NCBI GenBank assembly: GCA_949358305.1
Contig: OX442316.1
Location: forward strand, 10,106,001 to 10,170,000
Direction of reading: 5' to 3'
DNA length: 64,000 nucleotides
Source: Strigamia acuminata
Taxonomy: Eukaryota > Arthropoda > Chilopoda > Geophilomorpha > Linotaeniidae
A model generated the notes under the pieces. That model saw only the letters and a list, made by a program, of their open reading frames with translations, was not told the origin of the DNA and ran no database searches. Position 1 is the stretch's first letter. Every line of letters starts with the position of its first letter. The translations under genes and the position numbers were made by a program. Of the stretch, positions 50,001 through 59,989 are shown in pieces.

Positions 50001-53000
50001 AAAAAGTCTTAAAACATAAAGGTTTTACAGCATTGCAAACATTGCAATATTGGACTTTTTCTACAAATCGAATTATTTTCAAGCTGACGCGTTCAAAAAA
50101 ATGTAAAAAGAAAAGAAATAAAAAATTAATCTTTTCAATTTTTATTTCCATTACAAAAAGTTGATTAATATTTTTTCCTCCATTTTTTTTTACACTCAAA
50201 ACCTAACCATCTACGATTTAATATTTGAAAATTCAGATTCAACATTACCCCCTGTCTTATAGATATTAAAAACAAGCCCTGGAACAGCTTGAAAATCCCT
50301 AATTACCAATATCGAGTCACCTGCGCTAAATTTTTCAACCCCTGATTAAATCTTTTTCACGATAGCTGTGGCGTGAACCGCTGAGAAAAAAAAAATGGAG
50401 GTGAAAATGTTAACAGGAAATTAGCCACGACAAAAAAAAATGGCATTTGGCATTCAAACCCGCACTAACGCCTTACAAACGATGATGCGTGACATTCCTA
50501 GTGGCTTCGTATCACCGAAATGCGAATAACATTTTTTTGGCAAACACCAAACATTATCGTGTTGACTTACATTTGTACCGATAAGTCAATCTGTTCTTTT
50601 TCATTCGGCATTTTATAGCTTTGATTACCACTTGTGCCAGATAACAAAAGACCGTATACCCCATTTATAGAAAGGGAAAAAAATATCGAACTGCAGTCAC
50701 TGCTGTTTCCTATTGAACAAACTACTCTCAAGATTTCTTCCTGTTTTCTCCCCTCAACCCAAACTTGACTGGTACAACTCGGAAGTCTCGAACAAAATTT
50801 TACATTCACGCACGCACACACTGTGCATCCACATGCAGACCACGCAAACACAAGTTTAATAGGATTGCTTGTGCGATGACGTGACTAGATGCGCAGCTTT
50901 ATTCCTTTCGTCTTTAAAATGCACATTATCCAGAGCTCCCAGTTACGCCATCATGTTATCGACACATTCAAAATATTGATGTAAAAATTAAAAAATTTAG
51001 AAAATTAAAAATAAAATCGTTTTTACCTTCCGTGGAAAGTTTTTTTTTGGCTTTATTTATCATTTTTACTCACATATATGTGTATTTATTATATAGAAAA
51101 TGTCACAATAACATTCATTTTGTATTTCCCATTACATCACTGCTCTTTCTCTTTTCCCTCGTGATATTCCATCGATCGATCAGCTTAAATTAGACTCATA
51201 CGTTTTCGGGATTATAAATTTAGAATCTCGATTATTCAGACTTGGCAAAATGCTTTCCAATTGAGGCGTCAAAAACGTGCACTCTCGCCATGGCATTCTT
51301 TATCGACTTGTTTTCTTTAGTTCGTTTTTACCCTAAACTCTCAACTATTTATGCGCGGAATAGAAAACTTGTGAAAAATAATGCGTTCCGGTTCGTGAGT
51401 GCGACTCGCACGATGCCAGAGAACTTTCTTTTATCAGCTCCACTGGCAACCATCAAGAATCAAGCTGATCACAATAGATGGCGCGGTTGCATGCGTTCGC
51501 AACACAAATGTAGTGTGAAGCACATTAACTTGAGGGGAATATCAGATAATTTTGTCATTTCCAAAGTTCGTACAACAATTTCAATAACCGGATAAACATT
51601 TAATACAATAACAACTACCAAAATAACAACAAAAACAATTCTTACCAGCCACCATGGAATCGTACGCCACACCTACGCCACAAACATCATTATCTCGAGC
51701 AGCCGCTACTTCGCCTGCACATCGTGTTCCATGGCTAATAATTGAAGGAAAAAACTTCTGTTATTATATTACATTACATCTAATCCCATTTTAGTCTCAT
51801 TTTCTTTGCACAAATTATTTTTCCTTGCAAATCTTAATTATCACTAATGCGTTTGAAGAAGGCAGAGGCGGATTTACCGGGGTAGTCTTTCGCGCAGTCT
51901 TTTTCGGGGCCCCTAATAGAAAAAAAATATTTTTTGGGGGCATTTGGGGGTCAGAATGTATCCAAAATGAAATTAATTGGGCAAATGAACAAACAAATGA
52001 CCCAAGTGGCATTCATCTGTGGTCAAAATTGAAGCACGCACTGCCCTCTTGACCATTGGAGCGTGGCCAATCAAAAGGGGGTAAAACACACTTGACCTCT
52101 ACTGAGATTGGGGTCTGCAAGATCAAATATAATGTAAAGATACTTCTTACCTGTTGAACCAGTCGTCAGTGTACCGAGGATAAGGGAAAGGATCGTTGCT
52201 GCTAAAGTCGTAACTGGCTTTGGCATTCTGTCATAAATAAATAATAATAACGAAATTAATTTAATTTAGAATACAAAATTTAGAATTCCAGTATTTCTAT
52301 CTTTTATCATCAGAACTTCTAGATTTTTATCTGTCTAAATTTATTGTGCTCCAATTCTTTTAGTGGTCATACAAAATGGTTCGAATGGTCAGTTCAAGCG
52401 TTTTGTCTTTTTATGGGAGGTTTAAAAGCGTTCTACCATTGTCAAGATGATAATAGAAACACGCACACATTTAATCAGGCACATAAATCACGAGTATCAC
52501 TTTTCTTAAATTTAAGACGAAAAGAAAAATGCTTACATAGTTATTACGCAGATCTGGATGCATGTAATCCACACCTAGATATTATTTTTTTTAAAGAAAA
52601 AAAAGAAAAAAAGGAGAAAAAAAATCATTCCGTGTCTTTAATTGATGAAACATTTCACACACACTTTTCAATTTAATTTAACGTCTATTTATACCCACGA
52701 GAACGAGATAAATAAACGTTAACTATAGTAAAGTGACAATCAAACCATCAATTTCATTATGCAACCAAACGCCTAATTTGACAATAACTGAATGAATAAC
52801 TATGTTATAATGAATGCCAACCATTTTAACCTGTTTGGTTTCAACCAAAATTAAAGAGTAACGAATTAAATTATTCAGTTCAGTGAAAATGTCAACGGGT
52901 CAAATTACAAAGAATAAAAAATAAATAAACTTTAATTAATCCCGCAATTTCAACATAAATTAAAAATTCTTTGTCAGAGCGCTCAACTTAAACTTTAAAA

Positions 53001-56000
53001 TGCCTGTGGTTGCATTAAAATTGTATAAAAAAAAATCCATAAAACATAGTACATGTTTCTTTAATGTCTGTTCTTTAATGCTCATTTATCAAAGTAACCA
53101 GCAAAGAAGTCCAAATGGCAGCGTGTGTACACGCCTCACTTTCCTGGTTGCTTGTCTAATTATCTCGTTATACAATGTACACGATAAGAACAAGCCAGAT
53201 TTATAAACTATATAGACATTTTTGTATTTAATTCCACGTCTAAATGTGTCTTGGACACCTGCTTCCCCTTTTCTCAACACCGCTTGTCAAAATTGCAGGT
53301 GATTGTGAAGGCTGCCATTAACGAAAAACAAACGATTGAAAACGACTCTGTAAAATATCTATCAATTATTTCGATGATTTATCACCGTTGTCACGGAATT
53401 CAACTTCCATTTGAAAATTTATTGTGCTCGTAACGATTTTTATCTTCGTTTTCAGTGTATTCTTTCAAGAATAAGAAATGTGAGAAGAATTAAAAGCAGA
53501 TAATCCAAATTTACTTCCATTCTCGTTCGCTAATCATACTTTCAAAACCTTGTGGTGGAGCTCGAAGATGAGTCGTTCCCTAAAAATTGCCTTAGCAACC
53601 AAACCGCAATGCCCCACTAGAGTACATCCGTTTGTAATCCTACGCTTTAGCAAACAACAGAGCCAATAGACGTTTTTCAATTACTATACCGCTGTGGAAT
53701 GTCGACATAGCTTAGTACTCGCGTCATGAACAACACCAGTGCTCGAAAAGACCAATACCGGCTTCACGAAGTCATCAGCAATTCAGAAAAAAAAAAAAAA
53801 GAAAGGAAAAAAGAAAAGAAACCCATAAAACATTTTAGGGGCTTCGCGGAACTCGATTTGCACACACATATGGGACTTGTCCTCCTAAATGAAATGTCAT
53901 AGAAATGTATGAACACAATGGTGTGTGTACAAATTCTCATTTTCACACTTAGAATAAAATTCGACAGAGCTTTACGGTAGAAAACTCTCGAACGAATCAA
54001 TTATGTGTGAGTAAAATTGATTTCGCAAGCTCGCATTATCAAGTTTGCTCTAAAGTAAATTGAATCTTACCATCATCCATGATGGCAGTTGTGACATTTT
54101 TGCCAGTAAATCCTTGAGCCCAAGCTGCTTCCACATTGAGATCTAGACGTGGTTTCCCCCCATTTTGTCCGGTATTTTTCTAATATAAATAAAAGCAAAT
54201 ACACGATTAATAATTAATATTCTTTCACCGATATTAAAAAGAAATTCAATTCTAGTGGGAAATAAAGATGGATCAACTCACCAAGTACCATTGATAAGGA
54301 AAATAAGGATCGGTGGGTCCTTTCTGTTGTGGCACGTGCACCAAGTACTCAACCTTGATAGGTTTGTAACCCCGCTTAACTCGACGGAACCCCATTTGCT
54401 GAATAACTCGTTTCACCTAAATAAAAATAAAAAGAAAAAAAAATACTAAATCAGGTAAAGTACCTCGAGATTGGAAAAAAAAAATTGTTTTATTCTCAAA
54501 TAAACCTACTCAACATTAAAAATAAAGAAAAAGGAAGAAAAAAAAATCTCATTTCGTAAGTGATGGCGGTACCCACGGCAACGCAGCGGCATTCTCTTTC
54601 ATAAATGCAATGGGACAAACAACAGCACGATAAACTGGAAGAAAGCAAAACTCGTTATCATTAACTTTCCTCTAAATTGAGTATGAAATGGAAACCACAT
54701 GTCAAATATTTGACGAGAGAATCACATGCGAGTCTCCATTATCATCTCGGTCGAAATTGAAATTCTTTTTCCACACTCAAATGACTACAAAGTCCTCGAG
54801 GACCAAATCGAGGTCACACATGACGACAAGCAACCAATGATTCGCGACACGTGTGGGGTTTTGAGACGTGCTAGGATCCATTTTCTCCTTTATTCCGGGG
54901 ATAAGCGAAGATCCACACTACAATTTCCCTTATTGCCGAATCTCCACACAATCTCTTGTTAATTTCAGCAAAGATTTATCATTTATGAGCAACATTAAAA
55001 AGCTTTTCATACAATACATTAGTTTTATTTCTGAGATTCCTACCGTCCAACTGTATTTACAATCCTATTTATTTATTTATTTATTTATTTCCTCTTTGTC
55101 CTAAAGTAAACACCAATAAAACTAACATAACAACAAGTCGAGTAGTCCCTCCTTAATTATTTATTTATATTCTGTCAGAGCCGGTGCTCAATATCAACTT
55201 CAATCTAGGAATGACAAGACAATTTGTTTTTCCAAGTAAACGAAGGAAAACACAATTACATTTGACTCATCAATGGACTTCGCAGTGAAGCCCTTAAGAT
55301 GTAATTTTATAGATAAATGAACATTTCTTTTCTCTTTTTCTTTAATACAATCAATTCGTACATCCATTATAGCATAATATTGATCAGAACTGGCTTGATT
55401 TCTGCATAGCTTCAAGTTTCCCTAATAAAAAAAAACATAAATGGGAACCTAATAACAACCATAAAATAAGGCTCCCCACAGAAAACAGTTTACAAAGCAA
55501 TTTCCCCAATGTTAATTTATTGCGTTTTTATAGTTTTCTTCAGCTACCAGCAGTTAATAGTTAGCCATTAGTGCAAACCACCCAAATGTTCCTGTTGATC
55601 ATCTGCCCAATGCCACTCAAAACAAGTCTGTAATCAATAGGAACCATTACTAACTAGTGGCAAAACATGTCAATGGAGGACCTTGTCTAATGCAAGAAAC
55701 ATGCGAGTGTTGTGGTTTCATCCTCTAACCTTTTCCCATTGATTCCAGGAATTTATAATGGGGTAGCATTGTGCAGTAACATCATTCAATCAAGATTAGA
55801 TCAGTTCAGGAAATTGAGAAGTCTCGTGTTTCACCAATAATGTCTTTTAACGGAAATGAAGAATCAAGAGCAACTGAATTTAAAACTTTCAACTTTAGAA
55901 TTTGTACAAACAGCGTATAGAATGACGCATTGCATTACTACATTAAGACTCAACGCAACGTCTGCGCCTCAACCTTAAGTAAATTATTTTTATTTTAAAT

Positions 56001-59000
56001 AATTTTGTTAACTCAAAATTTTGCATAATTTATCAAATGTTAAATTTAAATTTTCTTCATTTTCTTGATGTGATTATTAAACCCAACGTCAGTGTTACCT
56101 TGACAACCCAGATGGGTATTCAGCTTACGGTTTTCTAACATGACACGAACTCTTTTATGCAGCCATAGCAACTAAATAATACCGCACTCTAAGAGGAGGA
56201 AAAAATTGCCTCAAGAAGCTGAAAGTTAAATTAAGGGAGAATGCTTTTCAAATGCAAATAGATGCTGACGAAAACCCATCATTTTGTTGTGACTGCAATT
56301 TCTGCACAACAAGAAATGGAAATCACAATACCTAAATGTTTTACACTCGAATTATATATCATTTTCCTCCCAAAAAACTCAGAAAACAATTCCTGTAAAT
56401 CATTTTCCAGTCCAGAAATAGTCGACTGCTAAAATTGTTTATTTCTTTCTACGCCAAAATAATATGCATTGTGTAAGAAGAGAGGAAAAGTCAATTTATG
56501 TGACACAAACGGGCAAGTTATTAAAATTGCCTGTAAATTCCAAAATTTTGTATATGTAAATACATTATCGTTTACACAAATATCTAAAAGCAAATACAAA
56601 AAAAAAAAAAAAAATTTTTTTCTGTGTTTACATACCATGGGATCAGTTTTGAGATATCTGGTATGTGAAATGCTTCGTCTGGTTCTGGAATGAGGGAGTG
56701 CTCGATGGACAAAATGGAATTCCTTTTTCGAGTCCAATAGCTAGAAAAAAAAAAAAACATTCTCATGTAAACGAAGTGTACTTTAGATCCACAAAGTGGG
56801 AACCTCAATGGATAAAAATGAGGCTATTTATAAAAATTGTTCTCTTAACATTTTAAATTGGGGTTAAATAAAACATCTCGAAAACTTCTGGTGTAAGTAA
56901 TCGCTTTAACCTTTCGCGCTAAACTTTAATTAATCTCTGCTGTATAAATGTTAAATGATGCATTTTTCTTATTCCTAAAACACAAATCGATTTGTTTCAT
57001 TCTTCACTTTGAAAAAAAAAAAAAAAAAAAAAAAAAAAGAAAAAATCAATTCATTTTATGTTTCTATTTTACCAAGGAATATAAAATGAAACTTTTACCA
57101 TTTTTTTTTGTTGTACCTGGTCAAAGTAAAACCATTTTCAAGAAAGTAAAAAAACAAAAAAAAACCAATCGACTTGAGTCTTGAAAGTAGAACAAAATGC
57201 GGGGTGGCGTGATGTATATAAAACAAGTTTTATGGCATCAGATTTAAGCCAAAATGGCAAAAAATTTTAACTGATGATTGTGAAAGCATGGATGGTGAAA
57301 GCAATTAGTTTGTTGTTATCAGCGGTTGTCATTCTCCATAATGAAATGATCCGTATGAGGATGTGAAACGTCAAAAGGTTTTAAATTTGTCAAGATGCAT
57401 GTACGTCAATGATGAAAAATCTTCTCGTTTTACGAGCAAAATAAAAAATTAAAAGCAACGGCGACCTTTCCCTTTTAATACTTCGCTTCACCCAGCGAAG
57501 CATTTTGTCTGATCTTGTTTACGTGAAGCAAGTTTCAACAACGAACAATGGCCGACTTCCGGTTTTAATACCGCAAACTCCCCTAGCGTTGGACTGATCA
57601 AATTATCCGTTTCAATAGAAACATTTTACGAGTTTTTATTTTCCGCTGTATATAATTAACTTTGTTTGTACCGGTACTATACTATAATTTAATAAATACT
57701 GTAAACGCGAGGAAACTTCTCTATATCCTGACATTATTATCTATTTTGGTCCACAAGATAAAGGTAGAAAAATAAAAAAAATAAAAACAGATAAACTTAA
57801 AGAACACATTTTTCTTTCCTTGATCGAAAAACCTAAATCACGTGAGCGAATAAACTCCCAATGGGTTTGCTCAGCCGTGTTCTTTCTCCAGTTCACTGAT
57901 CGACAACCTTATCCCAAAGGCACCAGCACCCAAAAAACAGATAAAATTAAACACCGTGTAAAACGAAGAAGCATAAACAAGGCTTAACTTCAATTTATCA
58001 TCGTCTGACCAACATAAAATTTGAAAAAATAACAAAAAAAATTAATTTCAGTTTTTTTTTCTTCTGAAAATCAATTCAGAGTCACTAAACACGCCATTCA
58101 TGAAGCAACTCAGAAAATAAAAAAATTCCATTAAGCCTGAAAGCAAATCGTGCTATTTGGAAATTGCTTGCTGCTGCCAGCATGTGAAGCAGCAAGTGGC
58201 CACTGCCACTACTGTACGTGGTATCTAATGGACTGTAATCTGATCAGTTTCTTTTCCACCTTTTTTTAAAACATATTTTATTCCTTTCCTTTCACTTACT
58301 CGAAAAAAGTCAAATAAAAGATAAAACTGCAGAGGGCAGTCAACAAACTAGAAACTTAAGATGTCAACTATGAAGCTCACAAGTAAAACCTCAACTTAAT
58401 CAATTTGGAAACTTCAGTGACGTCAATAAATTATTATTACATCCTTCTCAGCTTATCTTTTTGACAGATTTACGGCCAAGAAAATTATAATTAAGATGGG
58501 ACTTTTTTAAAAAAAAAAAAAAAAAAAAAACCCTAAGGAAGAATAATATCCTAAGAAATGGCGGTTTCACTGCAAAGGTTAATGAATTCATGAATTTAAC
58601 AGGAAGGATTCAATTTAAATCTACACAGAATGGAATCAGAAAACGGACAGCTAGGGAACACCTTATTTGGCCTTAATTGCTCAGCGAGTTGCAACCTGTA
58701 ATCTTTGCGCCCCAACTCTTTAATAGAGAGGGGAAATTACATACATTGCATAGTGTCACACTGATAAGCATTTATTCAACTATTCACATCCAATTTTCCA
58801 TGTTTGTGCACACATGTCAAGTTAATTCGTCATTTTTAAATTAAATTAACGGTTCAACAGTTCAAAATCCCTGCAGTTGGAAAAGCTAACTTTCAGGCGG
58901 AGTTTTTAATATCAGAATGCTGTGTGGGTGCCATAAGTTTACTTTACAAACATGGTGAGGAAACTGAAATCTTATTTCGCCTCGTTTAGGTTTAATCGAT

Positions 59001-59780
59001 ATTTCAAAACCTAGTTAAAGTTCCGCTTTGAGCACAAAAAAAGAATATACTTTGGATGATTGATCTAATATAGACTTAATTCGCACATGCCTAAATGAAT
59101 TTATTGGCTTCTTTTTGAAAAATGCCTAAATGCAATCGATTTCTAACGGATCCACGCACATCCGTGACCTATGACAAGAGTTTTATCATATTAACATGCA
59201 TTAAATTAACTTCTCCAAGGTTTAATAATACGGTAATTATTACGGTATTCGTTCAAACTGGTTTGGAATTAATAAATTTAAGACATAATATCATGGTTTC
59301 GTGATTTTAAAGAATTTTATACGTGTAATGAAAGAAATATTAGGCGTATGCGCAAATTTGGCTGCCCAGCATTGCAGATGAGAAGCCGAAAAGCCAACTT
59401 TCCGAGTTCGCTTTTGACAGAGTTAAGACGTGTTTTTCCTCTGTAAAAGTTACTTTTTTGAGGAAAATAAATATTACACAGTATTAGAAAATGTTGGTTT
59501 TGTAATTTGGTTTAAGTTTTAGGAAGTTAATTAATAAAGATTAGAGGGATAACGAAAAATTAAAAAAAAAGAATGAAAAAAAACTCACCGGTCCCATATT
59601 GACAAATCCATTTTTCCTAGCAACTTGATCGGCCACCGAACTGCCCAAATCGTCACGTAGTTCGACCAAAAAAGAGTTACTGAATATATCGAGAGCGTGG
59701 GCGCCAATTGACACAAAGAGCACGAGGAGGACAACCAAATATATGACGCCAGTTGAGGCTGAGGCGGACGACCGAATCAT
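41034..59780 (-). CDS. PCSK2: Prohormone convertase 2 (amontillado)
   Basis: Calcium-dependent kexin-type serine protease that cuts neuropeptide and hormone precursors at dibasic sites in secretory granules. Fourteen coding exons in coding order: 59780-59589, 56740-56636, 54416-54282, 54179-54071, 52574-52537, 52227-52151, 51734-51646, 49078-48903, 48604-48392, 43141-43041, 42806-42570, 41819-41655, 41587-41470 and 41195-41034. All are phase-consistent, 638 residues (human 638). Signal peptide about 1-29; prodomain with an internal RTRR site (83-86) and the maturation site RVKR (111-114) before GYKP. Catalytic D179 (IMDDG), H220 (SHGTRCAG) and S395 (SGTSAAAP). The oxyanion residue is D322 (WASGDGG), where other convertases have Asn, which identifies PC2. 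RRGD (531-534) lies in the P domain. Its known partner 7B2 is not in the window. Intron 9 holds an intact copia element and intron 13 a MITE. Confidence 0.98.
41352..41457. mobile_element. hAT-type MITE in PC2 intron 13
   Basis: The 90-bp element (41360-41449) begins CAGGGGTGTCCAAC and ends with the inverted equivalent GTTGGGCACTCCTG (two mismatches). It is flanked by a perfect 8-bp target duplication, CTCTAAAC, at 41352-41359 and 41450-41457. The CAGGGGTG terminus and 8-bp duplication are typical of non-autonomous hAT (Charlie-like) transposons. It encodes nothing. Its right duplication ends 12 bp from the splice-donor boundary of exon 13 (exon edge at 41470). Confidence 0.9.
43458..43623 (-). 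repeat. 3' LTR of the copia element
   Basis: 166 bp, identical on inspection to 48008-48173. No canonical AATAAA on the element's coding strand inside it. The host has AATAAA about 12-20 bases beyond the insertion point (plus-strand TTTATT near 43438), which could terminate element or PC2 transcripts. Confidence 0.97.
43624..43634 (-). other. Polypurine tract of the copia element
   Basis: On the element strand GAAGGGGAATT directly abuts the 3' LTR, the expected primer for plus-strand DNA synthesis. Confidence 0.8.
43729..47826 (-). CDS. Copia gag-pol polyprotein, intact (1365 aa)
   Basis: Polyprotein of the retrotransposon, one frame without stops. Gag region about 1-230, with a copia-type N-terminus ([13 protein letters not shown]). 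CCHC zinc knuckle [14 protein letters not shown] at 231-244. Aspartic protease motif [10 protein letters not shown] with D318. Integrase HHCC zinc finger H452, H457, C486, C489 and catalytic D517, D580, E616 ([16 protein letters not shown]). A Pro/Asp-rich linker about 765-800 precedes the reverse transcriptase, with D972 and YVDD at 1056-1059. RNase H follows with D1220, E1262 and D1295. All key residues are present, so the protein looks functional. Start: first ATG after a 181-base leader downstream of the 5' LTR; stop TGA 105 bases before the 3' LTR. Many short antisense frames in this interval are shadows of this gene. Confidence 0.98.
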   Translation of the reverse strand: MAGESVNVNVSSTSAVIERLTDKNYYLWKLRVRAVLKSKGLWKTAIEADQPEKGRPGLANYAQMRAIWDEWEKNNDDAMTVLVLSFSAEQALRFSAETVAKTLWEKVEADMGPRNDFEKVKCSLEISKLKMGEKESVDDYLNRAEAISAKGAELGRVFSNRELVSYVAQGLRTDFENNVRIFEGQKNDLTMGEIRLALRSEEERLKEKKKNSQVNEGAYRARPRGKTSVECFSCHKVGHYARDCWSKGKPNDGTTANTNARGRGSNYRGSGRGRGGKPTERSACCGTCKSVKPREYACGMRELPKKHAQTIAEEWLLDSGATSHMVSAKERFQTYEVFPQNVGLASNAETDSPGRGEVLMEEQDTGNRLRLRNTLFIPDLQTNLLSVPKIVDAGLNVLFTKESACIRDDEGNDVVTAWRVEDKFVVGAMSIEAVQTAETVRVAQVATRLLWHQRLGHPNYKSLEEMAKLDLVRGLKWNSETQTDQCTECIKGKMIKISHKAVPFKQSHEVMELFHMDLMGPMPTQSLGGAKYILTMVDDYSRMVFLRLLGTKAQAGQAIKDFLAHCELQMDRKVKRIRTDNGGEFLNENLGSFFSQKGIQHELTTAWAPQSNGVAERMNRTVVETMRTLMVDSGLPLELWGEAALTAAYLRNRCKTSVHGRTPYERWKMKTPSVSHLRRFGCMAHVLEPKFRQDKLHTKTRTGVMVGYSQKRKAYRILMEDTGRITESRDVVFDEFKLGRIVEHQEERAEELIDLADLDVFYDAANMQPREVAPPDPIEQPDPDLDIEPEPLQAADPEPVQMPNRVPARGGGRRRGATKQMLAVENRQRVEAIEEDLQQRGVRRSTRLREQANMADVRVTPTTHKEAMWSPEADKWTEAMRDEIKSMHQHEVWKMEKRPTDVKPVKSKWVFRIKENPDESLTRYKARLVAVGCSQKPGTDYDQTFSPVVRIETLRILLDLAAKEDLFLDLYDVKTAYLHGKLKERIFMEQPEGFTEEGIEFVCRLLRSIYGLKQAGRCWNEKLHEVLTACGFKRLADDPCLYQYRSDDGTIYIAVYVDDLVTASSNAKIRDQKIRDIGKFIELVAMGKLKYVLGLEVSQENGEICLYQRKYAEKILKRFGMDRCNPATTPCELGLKLEEFEESEPVDQRLYQEVIGSIMYLATSTRPDLSFAVSSLSRFNKDPREIHLAAAKRVLRYIRGTMDYKLRYSKGESRLHSYADASWNSTQDARSFTGFIVKNGESLLSWRCKKQGNVAESSCESELDAVADGIKELSWVKGIFGDLRLPVGQITLYNDNEAAVQMLQDGVQRVRTKYLNRKYHLIKSKVEADKIQIVHVPGVEMWADMMTKPLSKPNIDKCLRGMGIH
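47990..48005 (-). other. Primer-binding site for initiator tRNA-Met
   Basis: On the plus strand CCATCCTCTGCTACCA equals the 3' end of eukaryotic initiator tRNA-Met including CCA, so on the element strand it is its exact complement. Two bases separate it from the 5' LTR. The match appears to extend two more bases. Confidence 0.9.
48008..48173 (-). repeat. 5' LTR of the copia element
   Basis: 166 bp, identical on inspection to the 3' LTR. On the element strand it contains an AT-rich AAATATATTG that could act as a TATA-like core. A short LTR for the superfamily. Confidence 0.97.
49079..51645 (-). other. PC2 intron 7
   Basis: About 2.6 kb, AT-rich. A GC-richer patch at 49690-49890 reads open on the minus strand but shows no family or splice sites. 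No gene seen. Confidence 0.6.
52575..54070 (-). other. PC2 intron 4
   Basis: About 1.5 kb of AT-rich intron after the catalytic-Asp exon. It precedes a very short 38-bp exon (52537-52574). No other feature supported. Confidence 0.6.
54417..56635 (-). other. PC2 intron 2
   Basis: About 2.2 kb. Contains a (TTTA)n run near 55069-55091. The minus-strand frame at 55200-55415 and plus-strand frames near 54726-55104 lack support. Nothing else seen. Confidence 0.6.
56741..59588 (-). other. PC2 intron 1
   Basis: About 2.8 kb between the signal-peptide exon and the prodomain exon. Contains long poly-A runs near 57011-57038 and 58511-58530 and a perfect CRE palindrome at 58418-58425. No gene seen. Confidence 0.6.
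58418..58425. promoter_or_regulatory. Perfect CRE palindrome in PC2 intron 1
   Basis: TGACGTCA in the first intron of the convertase gene, about 1.4 kb downstream of its start codon. Confidence 0.4.
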
Positions 59781-59981
59781 GGCCGCCGCTCGACAAAATA
59801 CCGCCAGTTCTCCGTTTCTGTTGAATGATTCGAGATGGGTGTGCGAGTACGGTGCGTTATCGTATGATGAGTGGCACTTTGGTAGTGAAAAGAGTAGTTA
59901 TGGTCGACTACGAAAGACGTCTAGCATCTTGCAAGCCTGAGCGACTCGAGCTACCAACATAAACGTCACTCGACTGTTGTG

Positions 59982-59989
59982 TGACGTCA
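59982..59989. promoter_or_regulatory. CRE palindrome upstream of PC2
   Basis: TGACGTCA, 202 bp upstream of the PC2 start codon, in the likely promoter or 5' UTR. CREB-family control of secretory-pathway genes is known in animals, so regulation by cAMP or calcium is a reasonable inference. The transcription start is not identified. Confidence 0.5.

Noticed and set aside
51855-51950. Sequence beginning CAGAGGCGGATTTA with GGGGCCCC, resembling a hAT terminus
   Set aside because: No matching inverted terminus or 8-bp duplication could be found nearby, so it was not called as an element.
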